Below are positions 24,439-32,800 of a DNA stretch of 64,000 nt, one piece after another. The stretch is taken from NCBI GenBank assembly GCA_018242605.1, contig JAFEBP010000001.1, positions 12,118 to 76,117 on the forward strand, read 5' to 3'. Origin of the DNA: Planctomycetota bacterium. GTDB lineage: Bacteria > Planctomycetota > Phycisphaerae > Phycisphaerales > UBA1924. Position numbers and translations under genes: made by a program. The notes beneath the pieces were generated by a model, which was given only the letters and a program-made list of their open reading frames with translations, had not been told where the DNA came from and did not search any database. How positions within the stretch are numbered: the first letter of the stretch is position 1; each line of letters starts with the position of its first letter.

Positions 24439-25677
24439 TCAGCGGAACTTTTTGACCATTTCACCCAGCCTCGACAGCCCCGCGACCAGATTCTGCTCCG
24501 GCGGTCCGAAACTGAACCGAACGAAGTGGCGCAGCCGGCTTTCTCCCGGCCGGTGTTTTCCGGGGTTCACGTCGAAGAACTCGCCGGGCACCGTCAGCAC
24601 CTGGTGCTTGAAGCCTTCGTTCATGAACCCTTCGCCGGTGTTGATGGGCGCCGGCAGTCCGGAAACATCGCCGTACACATAGAACGTGCTCCGCGATGCC
24701 GCGGGAAAACGCACGCCCATGGCAGTGAGCGAATCGAGCGTCAGCCGCTGCTTGCGAGCGAACACGGTCCGGACCGCCTTGGTCTCCTGGTCGGCCCGGG
24801 CAGGCTCGAGCACGCGGATCGCTCCGCGTTGCACCGGGCGGGACGTGCCGCCGTCCAGGAACGAACCCGCCGCTGTGATCTTCTGTATCACCGCCGACGG
24901 CGCCACCACCCAGCCCAGCCGCCAGCCCGGATATCGGAAGCACTTGGTTAATCCGTCGATCAGAACGACCGGGTCGCGCTCGACATCCTCCACATACGCC
25001 GCGGCGGAGACGGGACCGTTTCCGATCTCGCCGTACGTGAAGTGCGAGTAGAACTCATCCAGGATCAGCGTGCAGTTGTGCTTGCGGCTCAGGTTGAGCC
25101 AGGCGACCAACTCGTCTCCGGCGATGCACACGCCCGTGGGGTTGCACGGATTGCTGATCAAGAGCGTGCTCAGTGCGTCTCCCTTGACGCGGTGTTCCAA
25201 CTCATCGGGTTCGATGCGGAATCCCTTGGCCTCGTCCAGCCCGATGTGTACCGGTTGCACGCGAGTGAACGTATTGAGTGCATCCTCGTACGCCGTGTAA
25301 TCAGGCGTGAAGTAGCCCAAGCGAAGGTTGTCCAGGGCGGCGAAGACCCGTGTCAGCGCCGCTCGCCCCCCCGGCGCCACAGCCACATTGGCGGCGGTGT
25401 ACTGGCTCGCCTTCCCGCGTCGGTACAGGCGGTTGTAATGCGCCGCCACTGCCTCGCGCAACTCCGGCACACCTTCCACCGGGCCGTACGCATGATCGGC
25501 CGGGTCGATCGGCAGATCACTGATCCGCGGCGGCGCGCCCGCCATCTCGCCCACTTCGGGCTGGCCTTGCCCGAGGTTGCTCCACGCCGGATCGCCCATG
25601 CGCCAACCCGCCTTCATCGCGGCGTTGTTAACGCGGATCACACCCATGAACGGAAGGTCGCGAAAGGTCTGTGACAT
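24439..25677 (-). CDS. Class I/II pyridoxal-phosphate aminotransferase
   Basis: 412 aa PLP enzyme of fold type I. ATG 25677 is chosen over one ten codons upstream because of a -10-like hexamer at leaderless spacing. AYGPVEGVPELREAVAAHYN, LLISNPCNPTG, ILDEFYSHFTY (PLP-binding Asp/Tyr) and LIDGLTKCFRYPGWRLGWV (Schiff-base Lys) are the family motifs, with RLRHFVRFSFG near the C-terminus as the carboxylate-binding Arg region. Substrate cannot be told. Its last 25 bases overlap the long moaA reading frame, although no usual moaA start lies there. The GH35-like gene lies 87 bases upstream on the same strand. Confidence 0.93.
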   Translation of the reverse strand: MSQTFRDLPFMGVIRVNNAAMKAGWRMGDPAWSNLGQGQPEVGEMAGAPPRISDLPIDPADHAYGPVEGVPELREAVAAHYNRLYRRGKASQYTAANVAVAPGGRAALTRVFAALDNLRLGYFTPDYTAYEDALNTFTRVQPVHIGLDEAKGFRIEPDELEHRVKGDALSTLLISNPCNPTGVCIAGDELVAWLNLSRKHNCTLILDEFYSHFTYGEIGNGPVSAAAYVEDVERDPVVLIDGLTKCFRYPGWRLGWVVAPSAVIQKITAAGSFLDGGTSRPVQRGAIRVLEPARADQETKAVRTVFARKQRLTLDSLTAMGVRFPAASRSTFYVYGDVSGLPAPINTGEGFMNEGFKHQVLTVPGEFFDVNPGKHRPGESRLRHFVRFSFGPPEQNLVAGLSRLGEMVKKFR

Positions 25678-25684
25678 AGGCCCA

Positions 25685-25690
25685 AACGTA
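25685..25690 (-). promoter_or_regulatory. -10-like hexamer TACGTT before the aminotransferase
   Basis: Minus-strand TACGTT, 7-base spacer TGGGCCT, ATG 25677. No Shine-Dalgarno sequence. Confidence 0.45.
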
Positions 25691-25764
25691 GGGCGGCAAC
25701 GCGACAAGGCTCCGGCTCAATGACCCCGAGTGAGTCGCGAAACTCAGAATACCATGCCAGACCG

Positions 25765-28545
25765 TTACAGCGCGAGCTTGCACTTGGACGGGTTGCCGCC
25801 GTGCTCGTCGAAAAGCGTCAGTTCGTTCTGCCCGGCCACCAGCCACGCTCCGGGGAGGAAGTAGCGGGTCTGGGGCGGAACGCTGACACCCTCTGCCGTG
25901 GTCATCCAATAGCGGCTCACGTGCCGACCGTTGAGGTAGAGCTGGCCTTTGGTCATGCCCCAGGGTTCCAGGAACAAACCCGCCACCTTGTCGGCGTTGA
26001 AGGTGGTGCGCCACCAGATCGGGCCGTTGGGCACCTTGGCGCCCTTGGGGGCCGGGCTGAACTGCGTCGGCGCGGGCGTTTCCCACTTGGCGAACGCCAT
26101 CTCTACACCGTCGGTGATGCACTCCACGCCCTCGCGCACCTCGATTCCGGCCTCGGCGAGTTCCTGGAGGTCGGCCTCCGGGTCGGCGGAGTTCAGGAGC
26201 GCGAACTGCAGCGTCGCGGTGCCCTTGTCGAGCTGCTCAAAGGGGATCACGATCTGGTCGGGGCCGCTGCGGTCCACGTACATGATCGGGTTGTCGTTGA
26301 GCACCAGCAGGGCCGACGGCGGCGGCTTGGGGATCGTGACAATGAGCGGAGTCTTGCGCTTGTGGTGCACGACCCATGTGAGTCTGTCGGGGAGCGTCGA
26401 ATCGCCGCTGCGCACTTCCCAGAGCGGGGTGCGGAACGACAGTGCCTCGATCGGTCGGCCGCTGACAACCTTGGGTGCACCCACCTTGATCGGCGCCGCC
26501 TCATAGGCCGGGCCGTGCAGACCCTTGCGCTCGCCGAGATTGACACCCTCGTAATAGCGGCCCAGATTTTCCGCCAGCACCACGAGCGACTGCGGGCCCT
26601 TCTTGAAGGGAACCGTTGCCTCCGGCTCCGCGCCCGGGCCCACGCCCACCACGCCGATCGCCTTGCCGTCATGGAACATGTGCAGACGGTCGCCCGCATT
26701 CGGGAAGACCAGGCGCGATTTGCGGTTCGCCGCCGCCTCGAACGACATGCGGTACCAGCCGTAGCCGAATGGGCTGCCGAGTTTGTTCAGGTCCGCGGGT
26801 CCCGCGATCTTCGCGTACCGCGCGCTGGAGCCATCGGTGTAATCCGTAAGCGTTGCGCACGTCCACGAGCCCAGCGATGGGGCCGACGCGGCCGTCTTCT
26901 CGGCGGGAGCCTTGGCCTTCAGAACGTCGACCGTCTTGGACTTGCCGTTGGGACCGACGACGATGTACTGCTTGGAACCCGGCAGCGGAATGACCGTGCC
27001 ATCGGGCGTGAGCCCGGCGACGCCGATCAGCACAGTCTCGTCCTGGAAGAAGACGTGGTCGACCAGTTCCTGGCTGACGAAAATGATCGATAGCCCTTCG
27101 TGTTCCACGATCGCCGGTTTGTCGGAAGGAATGTCCACCTCGACCGGCGAGCCGTTCACCGAGAGCATCGCCCGCGAGCCGGCCAGGCCGAAGCACACGA
27201 GGTTGGGGCCCACAGCGCCGAACGGAGAGACGTTGGTGTAGTCCAGCTTGCAGCGGCCGTTGATGTTCACATCGAACAGGAGCCACGCCACGCCCTCGGG
27301 CGGCAGCGTCACAGGCAGCGTCCATCCGTCGGAGAGCATCAGCGTGGCCTGCTGAGTGACAGGCTTGCCCTCGCCGTGCGGCTCATCGCCGAACAGGAAG
27401 ACCACGCTGCCCTGCGAGCCCACGGCGTGCATCACTGCCACGCCTTCGCGTGAGGCGCCCTTGACCTTCTTGGCGCCCTCGACCGCTGTCAACGCTTCTT
27501 CACCCTGTGGGCACAGGCTCACGGGCCGGTATCCCGGATCAAGATTAGCCAGCACCCGGCCGAAACGCGACGCGAACGTCGCCACGCGGCGAACCGCGGC
27601 GAACGCACCGCGCGGCTGGCCCGTCTCGCTGATCAACGCGTGCGGGTCGGACGCGGCGGTGATGAACATCGCCGTGCCCCGCGAGGAACGTCCGCCGCTG
27701 AAGCCCGGGTTCAGCCCCGCGCACAACGACTGGATGGTGAACTGTCCCGCCGCGGCGAGCACTTCGGCCGCACGCCGCAACGCGGCCCACGGCTGGATCG
27801 GCCCGGTCGTGGGTTGGCCCCACGTGTCCATCGGCGCCGCTAGGAGATCGACCACGTAACGAGGCTGATCCGGGCGCACCACCGCCAACTGGCGGATCTG
27901 CTCCAACGAGCCCGCGGTGTCGGTCCAACCGTCGATCTGTCCCTCAACCCCGGCCCACAACTGGTTGCTGTTGATGATCGGCACCGTGATGCCCGACTCA
28001 CGGATGTAGCGGGTGAGTTCGCCCAGGTACGTTGACGCGAGATCGTCCTGTCCGCAGGTCCAGTCGCTCTCGCACTGCACCATGATGATCGGTCCTCCCG
28101 AACCCGGCGCCGTCACCTGCCAGCCGCGCACCTGGTCGGTGAGCGCCGTGATGAAACGAGACGCGGCTTCAAGGAACGGCCCGCCGGTGGTGCGCAGCCT
28201 GATGCCCATCTGGTCGTTCAACCACGAAGGCAAGCCGCCCATGTCCCAGCCCGCGCCGACATACGGTCCGATCCCCAGGATGCAGTACATCCCGGCCTTG
28301 CCTACCAAGTCAACGAAGTAACGAAGGTCGTTGTCGCCTTGAAAGTCAAACTTGCCCGGGCGTGGTTCGTGACGATTCCAGAAGACCGGAGTCTCGATCG
28401 TGTTAAAGCCTGCGCTCTTCGCCGCGTGTATCCTCTCCGCCCACGATTCGCGCGGAAGCCTTGCGTATGGCACGCGCCCTGCGACCAGCCAGATGCGACG
28501 ACCGTCAATCAGAAAACTTCTTGCGTCGTGGGTTACCGAAGGCAT
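25765..28545 (-). CDS. GH35-like protein with altered catalytic residues
   Basis: 926 aa. The N-terminal third is clearly a GH35 (beta-galactosidase) barrel: VAGRVPYARLPRESW, GFNTIETPVFWNRHEPRPG, FDFQGDNDLRYFV, GPYVGAGWDMGGLPSWL. The acid/base motif normally reads VQVENE; here it is VQCESD (residues 156-161), so the Glu aligns with Asp161. The nucleophile region normally reads like SEYYTGWLDHWG; here it is VDLLAAPMDTWG, with Asp233 for Glu. The Glu of the usual AEW also becomes Gly. The rest is beta-rich, with a jelly-roll ending in WWRTTFNADK and YFLPGAWLVAGQNELTLF. No signal peptide is visible, though an upstream start may be missed. Not a standard beta-galactosidase. Confidence 0.85.
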   Translation of the reverse strand: MPSVTHDARSFLIDGRRIWLVAGRVPYARLPRESWAERIHAAKSAGFNTIETPVFWNRHEPRPGKFDFQGDNDLRYFVDLVGKAGMYCILGIGPYVGAGWDMGGLPSWLNDQMGIRLRTTGGPFLEAASRFITALTDQVRGWQVTAPGSGGPIIMVQCESDWTCGQDDLASTYLGELTRYIRESGITVPIINSNQLWAGVEGQIDGWTDTAGSLEQIRQLAVVRPDQPRYVVDLLAAPMDTWGQPTTGPIQPWAALRRAAEVLAAAGQFTIQSLCAGLNPGFSGGRSSRGTAMFITAASDPHALISETGQPRGAFAAVRRVATFASRFGRVLANLDPGYRPVSLCPQGEEALTAVEGAKKVKGASREGVAVMHAVGSQGSVVFLFGDEPHGEGKPVTQQATLMLSDGWTLPVTLPPEGVAWLLFDVNINGRCKLDYTNVSPFGAVGPNLVCFGLAGSRAMLSVNGSPVEVDIPSDKPAIVEHEGLSIIFVSQELVDHVFFQDETVLIGVAGLTPDGTVIPLPGSKQYIVVGPNGKSKTVDVLKAKAPAEKTAASAPSLGSWTCATLTDYTDGSSARYAKIAGPADLNKLGSPFGYGWYRMSFEAAANRKSRLVFPNAGDRLHMFHDGKAIGVVGVGPGAEPEATVPFKKGPQSLVVLAENLGRYYEGVNLGERKGLHGPAYEAAPIKVGAPKVVSGRPIEALSFRTPLWEVRSGDSTLPDRLTWVVHHKRKTPLIVTIPKPPPSALLVLNDNPIMYVDRSGPDQIVIPFEQLDKGTATLQFALLNSADPEADLQELAEAGIEVREGVECITDGVEMAFAKWETPAPTQFSPAPKGAKVPNGPIWWRTTFNADKVAGLFLEPWGMTKGQLYLNGRHVSRYWMTTAEGVSVPPQTRYFLPGAWLVAGQNELTLFDEHGGNPSKCKLAL

Positions 28546-28753
28546 CGGCGGAGCGACTCCCCATCACAAGGATTACCAAACAGGATGCGATTAGAATTCC
28601 TAACCGCGGACGGGACCCGGGTCCAATGTGGACAGCGCCGGATAAGCTTGAAGGATAGGTCCGATGTGCACGAATGACCACACGAACAGAAAAAGTTAGG
28701 ATTCTTGACGGATCATCACACTCTCTGCATCCGGTTGAAAACCCGAACTGCCA
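28546..28753. other. Divergent region, GH35-like gene and TolC-like gene
   Basis: 208 bases, AT-richer than its surroundings. TTGACG near 28713 could be a -35 for the TolC-like gene, but no good -10 follows at the usual distance. No other structure assigned. Confidence 0.35.
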
Positions 28754-30604
28754 ATGAACAAGTCCAACAAAATCGCGCATTTGTTCGCTCAACGATCGGA
28801 TTTTGATCGATCCTCGGCGATTTGGGGAAACGTAACATCATTGGCGATTCTCGCGACGCTTGCCGGTTGCTACTCCAATCCCCTATCGGTAGACGAACAA
28901 ATTAATCATCTGATTCACTCTGGCTCCAAGTCGGTCGGGGGAGACACACTGAGCCCCAAGCCGCCAGCGCGGGACATCGCGAACGAAACTTCCAAGACTC
29001 AGGATGAAAAGCAGCCCTCTTCGGTGAACCTGCCCGCTGCACTGCTGACCTATTCACCGGCTGACGAGAAACGCGACGTCACCGAACGCCTGCGTCGCTA
29101 CGCGCTCGCGGAGGGTCTCACGATCGAGAACGCGGAGCACGCGGCCGAAGCGCTCCTCGCTCCCAATCCGCAGATCACGACGCTGGGCATCCGCGACGCG
29201 TTCCGCACCGCGCAAGCCTCCGGGCGCGAGTACCGCAACGCCGAGGATGATTTCGTGATCTCGGCGATCCGCCTGCTCATCGAGCGGCACCTGTGGGGGC
29301 CGCGGCTCTTCAACGACACCACGCTCGGTATCGTCGGCAACGGAGTCGGCGGACGATTCGATCACACGCTCGACGTAGTGAACAAGCTCAAAGCGACGCA
29401 GCAGCTCCCGTACGGCGGAAGTCTCGAAGCGGCGTGGATCGTTCGCGCCACCGATCAGCTGCGCGAATCGGCGACCCAGGGATACAACTCATCTTCCAGT
29501 CTTGCCCTCTCGGGCAACATCCCGCTGCTCCGCGGCGCCGGGCTGGTGGCGCAGGAGGACCTGATCCAGGCCGAACGCAATCTCATTTACGCAGCGCGCG
29601 ATTTCGAGCGGTTCCGCCGCGACTTCCTCGTGAGCATCGCCTCGGATTATTTCGGGCTGCTCCAGGACCGCGCGCTGATCGCCAACCAGTTGCGTCAGAT
29701 CTGGAGCCTGCAGGAACTCGAGCGATCCACCGACGCGAAGGTGAAAGCCGGCCGCGTCGAGGAGTTTGAACTCGGCATCGCCAGCAACCGCGTGCAGAGC
29801 GCGCGTTCATCGCTCTTGAGCTTGATCGACCGCTACATCTTCGCGATCGAGCGGTTCAAGATCCGACTCGGACTCCCGCTCGACCAGGCCATCGCCATCT
29901 CCGACGAGATGATCGACTTGCCCGATCCCGAGGTGGACCAGACGCGGGCCGCGGAACTCGCGCTGCAATACCGGCTCGATCTGCAGAACCGGCGCGACGC
30001 GCTCGACGATTACCGGCGCGGCGTGGCGAACGCGCGCAACGGTCTTCTTCCCGACCTCAATCTCGCCGGCACGGTGACCATGCCGACCGCTTCCGGCGAC
30101 GCCACCGGCGGCCTGGCGATCCAGCCCGATGAAGTCAACTACGCCGCGAGCGCGACGCTGAGCCTGCCGCTGGACCGAAGGATCGAGCGTTTGAATCTCC
30201 GCACCGCCATGATCAATCTCGAACGCCAGTCTCGCGACTATGCAGTCGCCCGCGACAATGTCGTCGCGCAGGTGCGAGATTCGCTCCGCGCCGTCGACAC
30301 GGCGCGGCTGCAGTTGCGGCTCGCCGAGGAGCAGGTCAAGATCAACCGCCGCCGCCTGGTGGGTCTGGAACTTCAGAAGGACACGATCGACGCGCAGACG
30401 CGGGTCGACGCCGAGAACGATCTGCTGGTGTCGGAGAACGACCGCGACCGATCGATCACGTCGCTGCGCAACGCCGTGCTCAACTACCTGCTCGCGAGCG
30501 ATCAGTTGCGCGTGACCAACGATGGCGATTTCCAGCCGTTGCCCGGCATGCCGGGAGCGGCATCCACGCCCGCGCCTGCCGCGCCCGAAGAACCCAAGCC
30601 TTAA
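28754..30604 (+). CDS. TolC-family outer membrane lipoprotein
   Basis: 616 aa. A lipobox LAGC follows a hydrophobic stretch (NVTSLAILATLAGC, residues 26-39), then a Pro/Ser-rich linker. The body is the alpha-helical TolC/OEP fold: DTTLGIVGNGVGGRFDHT, NIPLLRGAG, RNLIYAARDFERFRRDFL, LKAGRVEEFELGIAS region, YRLDLQNRRDALDDYRRGVANAR and LNLRTAMINLERQSRDYAVA. Such proteins form the outer membrane channel of tripartite efflux or type I secretion systems. No HlyD-type adaptor or ABC/RND pump gene is adjacent here, so the partner is unknown. The C-terminus is Pro/Ala-rich. The stop overlaps a convergent frame. Confidence 0.9.
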   Translation: MNKSNKIAHLFAQRSDFDRSSAIWGNVTSLAILATLAGCYSNPLSVDEQINHLIHSGSKSVGGDTLSPKPPARDIANETSKTQDEKQPSSVNLPAALLTYSPADEKRDVTERLRRYALAEGLTIENAEHAAEALLAPNPQITTLGIRDAFRTAQASGREYRNAEDDFVISAIRLLIERHLWGPRLFNDTTLGIVGNGVGGRFDHTLDVVNKLKATQQLPYGGSLEAAWIVRATDQLRESATQGYNSSSSLALSGNIPLLRGAGLVAQEDLIQAERNLIYAARDFERFRRDFLVSIASDYFGLLQDRALIANQLRQIWSLQELERSTDAKVKAGRVEEFELGIASNRVQSARSSLLSLIDRYIFAIERFKIRLGLPLDQAIAISDEMIDLPDPEVDQTRAAELALQYRLDLQNRRDALDDYRRGVANARNGLLPDLNLAGTVTMPTASGDATGGLAIQPDEVNYAASATLSLPLDRRIERLNLRTAMINLERQSRDYAVARDNVVAQVRDSLRAVDTARLQLRLAEEQVKINRRRLVGLELQKDTIDAQTRVDAENDLLVSENDRDRSITSLRNAVLNYLLASDQLRVTNDGDFQPLPGMPGAASTPAPAAPEEPKP

Positions 30605-31059
30605 GGCGACTCATCCGTGAACCGAAGTGCGGACGCGGTTGTGGCCGGCTGCGCACCTTGTCTTGGCCACGCCGACATCCGCGGCGAGTGATCGCCCGGG
30701 ACCGGATCGACCACGATGGATCGCGATACGTAGTAATGCTCGCGCGGGCCCGGCGTGAACGCGCACCCCGTCGGCGCCGTGGCCATCGCCGCCAGGATCA
30801 ATGCCGCGACGAAGCACGGCCGGATCGCGCCGGCACGCTTTCGCTCGATACACGCCGCGCGGTCTGTGCGGTCATTCCATGCGACCAGCGCGCCGTGCGC
30901 GTCGCTTGCTCCGACTGGCGGGCCGTCGCTGTGCAGCCCCAATACGACAGGGCATCTGTCTGGTTTGATCTCCAGGAGGTCGAGCCGTTCGACATCTCGA
31001 GGCCGAAAACGAAACGTCATGGTCGGGTCTCCGGGCCCCCGCATCGGGCCGTATTCCAC
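30601..31059 (-). CDS. Possible small membrane or lipoprotein gene
   Basis: 152-residue frame, or 139 from an internal ATG at 31020 (MTFRFRPRDVERLDLLEI). It contains a hydrophobic segment CFVAALILAAMATAPTGC ending in a lipobox-like APTGC, but about 75 residues precede it, unusual for a lipoprotein. The C-terminal part (YYVSRSIVVDPVPGDH) looks like ordinary protein sequence. The stop overlaps the TolC-like stop in the palindrome TTAA. No homology recognised; a real gene is more likely than not, but start and function are unclear. Confidence 0.4.
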   Translation of the reverse strand: MEYGPMRGPGDPTMTFRFRPRDVERLDLLEIKPDRCPVVLGLHSDGPPVGASDAHGALVAWNDRTDRAACIERKRAGAIRPCFVAALILAAMATAPTGCAFTPGPREHYYVSRSIVVDPVPGDHSPRMSAWPRQGAQPATTASALRFTDESP

Positions 31060-31218
31060 GCCACCGCCCGTATCGGCGGTGGGGCGGTGAGGTCTTCACC
31101 CATCCGAGTCATTCTCCCGAGTTCTTCGCGCACGACTCCGAAGAGTTCGGCGGAATCGGTTGATTCCATCACTCCGCCGCGTCCGAATGGTCCGGCTGAA
31201 ACGCCTGCGCAGCCGGGA

Positions 31219-31224
31219 TAATCT
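31219..31224 (+). promoter_or_regulatory. -10-like hexamer TAATCT before xseA
   Basis: TAATCT, 6-base spacer CTGTTC, then GTG 31231. No Shine-Dalgarno sequence. Confidence 0.45.
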
Positions 31225-31230
31225 CTGTTC

Positions 31231-32790
31231 GTGTCCAGGTTGCCGTTCGATCCCCGGAAGATGGCCGCGGCGAAGTCCGCCGCGAAAGAAGAGGCGCTCG
31301 CCCGCCACGGCGGGACGCCACTGACGGTTTCCCAGCTGGCGAGCCGGATCATGTCCGCGCTCGCGGCGGGGTTCCCGGTCGCGGTGCGTTTCGTCGGCGA
31401 GGTCAGCGGGTTCCGCGATCGCACGCACTGGTACTTTGATCTCAAGGACGCCAGCGCGGTCGTGAACTGCGTGATGTTCCAGTCGGCGGCGAAGCGTCTG
31501 GGCTTCACGCCGGCGAACGGTCAGCAGATCGTCGCGACCGGCAAGGTGGAGTTCTACGCGCCCGGCGGCAAGGTCTCGATCATCATCGAGAAGATCGAAC
31601 CTGTGGGCGCGGGGTCGCTCGAGATGGCGTACCGCGCGCTGTGCGAGGAGTTGCGAGGTCTGGGGTGGTTCGCGTCGGAGCGCAAACGCAAGCCCCCGAT
31701 GTTCCCACGACGCGTCGCGGTGGTCACCAGCCGGACGGGCGCGGCGCTGCAGGACGTGCTCGTCACGATGCGGCGGAGGTGCCCCGCGGTGGACGTGCTG
31801 GTGGTGGATTGCCGCGTGCAGGGCGCCGCGGCGGCGCCGGAGGTTGCCAAGGCGGTTGCGTACCTGAGCGAGAACGCCGAACGACTCGGGATCGATGCGG
31901 TGCTCGTGACGCGCGGCGGGGGATCGATGGAGGATCTGTGGGCGTTCAACGATCGCGCCGTGGCGCAGGCGATCGTTTCGAGCAGCGTGCCTGTGGTCGC
32001 GGCGATCGGGCACGAAACCGACACGACGATCGCCGAGTTCGTGGCGGATGAACGCTGCGCGACACCCACGCAGGCCGCGATGCGGCTCACGCCGGATGCC
32101 GCGGCGCTCACGCGGCAGGTGCAATCGATCGCGGGTCGGTTCCGGATCATCGTGTCGCGGCTGCTCGATGCGCATCGGCACCGGGTGCGTTCGATCGCTT
32201 CGCGTCCGATCTTCACGGCTCCGGCGCGGGCGCTGGCCGGCCCGGCGACGGCGCTGGACGGTCTGGAGCGGCGGATGGATCACGCGATCCGCGGCACGCT
32301 GATGTCGCGCCACACACGGCTCGAGCGCATCGCGACGCGGCTGGAGCGGCAGCGTCCGGCGGCGGTGCAGGGGCGGATGCTGTCGCGGCTGGAGGCGGCG
32401 CGGGTGTCTCTGATCGCCGCGGCGAGGGGGATCGTGAATCCGGCGCCGCTCAACTCGCTGAGCGACCGGCTTCACCGGGCGGCGAGCGTGTGCGTGCGCG
32501 AGGAGCGGGCGGGGGTCGAATCGCTGGAACGGCAGCTCGCGGCGGTGGGGCCGATGCAGGTGCTCGAGCGCGGGTACTCGCTGACGACGAGCGCGGACGG
32601 TTCGCTCGTGCGGTCGCCCCAAGATGTTGCGCCCGGAGATCGGATCACGACGCGGCTGGCGGCGGGTTCGATCAACTCGGTGGTGGGCGATTCAAAGGGC
32701 GAGCAGTCGCCGACCGTGACGCGGTTGCCGCCGCGGGCGAAACGCAAACCCGCGCCACCGGACGCGGCCCCGGGGCTCTTCGGCGGGTGA
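31231..32790 (+). CDS. xseA: Exodeoxyribonuclease VII large subunit
   Basis: 519 aa subunit of ExoVII, which degrades single-stranded DNA into acid-soluble oligonucleotides. GTG start at 31231. LTVSQLASRIMSAL and FPVAVRFVGEVSGFRDRT with THWYFDLKDASAVVNCVMF form the OB domain. The catalytic core shows MFPRRVAVVTSRTGAALQDV, VLVTRGGGSMEDLWAFND and PVVAAIGHETDTTIAEFVAD, then a long helical region and C-terminal LERGYSLTTSADGSLVRS. Length is slightly above the usual 450-ish because of a Lys/Arg/Pro tail. The small subunit xseB is not adjacent in this window. Ends 10 bases from a convergent gene. Confidence 0.95.
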   Translation: MSRLPFDPRKMAAAKSAAKEEALARHGGTPLTVSQLASRIMSALAAGFPVAVRFVGEVSGFRDRTHWYFDLKDASAVVNCVMFQSAAKRLGFTPANGQQIVATGKVEFYAPGGKVSIIIEKIEPVGAGSLEMAYRALCEELRGLGWFASERKRKPPMFPRRVAVVTSRTGAALQDVLVTMRRRCPAVDVLVVDCRVQGAAAAPEVAKAVAYLSENAERLGIDAVLVTRGGGSMEDLWAFNDRAVAQAIVSSSVPVVAAIGHETDTTIAEFVADERCATPTQAAMRLTPDAAALTRQVQSIAGRFRIIVSRLLDAHRHRVRSIASRPIFTAPARALAGPATALDGLERRMDHAIRGTLMSRHTRLERIATRLERQRPAAVQGRMLSRLEAARVSLIAAARGIVNPAPLNSLSDRLHRAASVCVREERAGVESLERQLAAVGPMQVLERGYSLTTSADGSLVRSPQDVAPGDRITTRLAAGSINSVVGDSKGEQSPTVTRLPPRAKRKPAPPDAAPGLFGG

Positions 32791-32800
32791 GCGATTGAGA

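Noticed and set aside
31096-32622. 508-codon Arg/His-rich frame opposite xseA
   Set aside because: Composition is that of a GC-rich antisense shadow; xseA has all its motifs on the plus strand.
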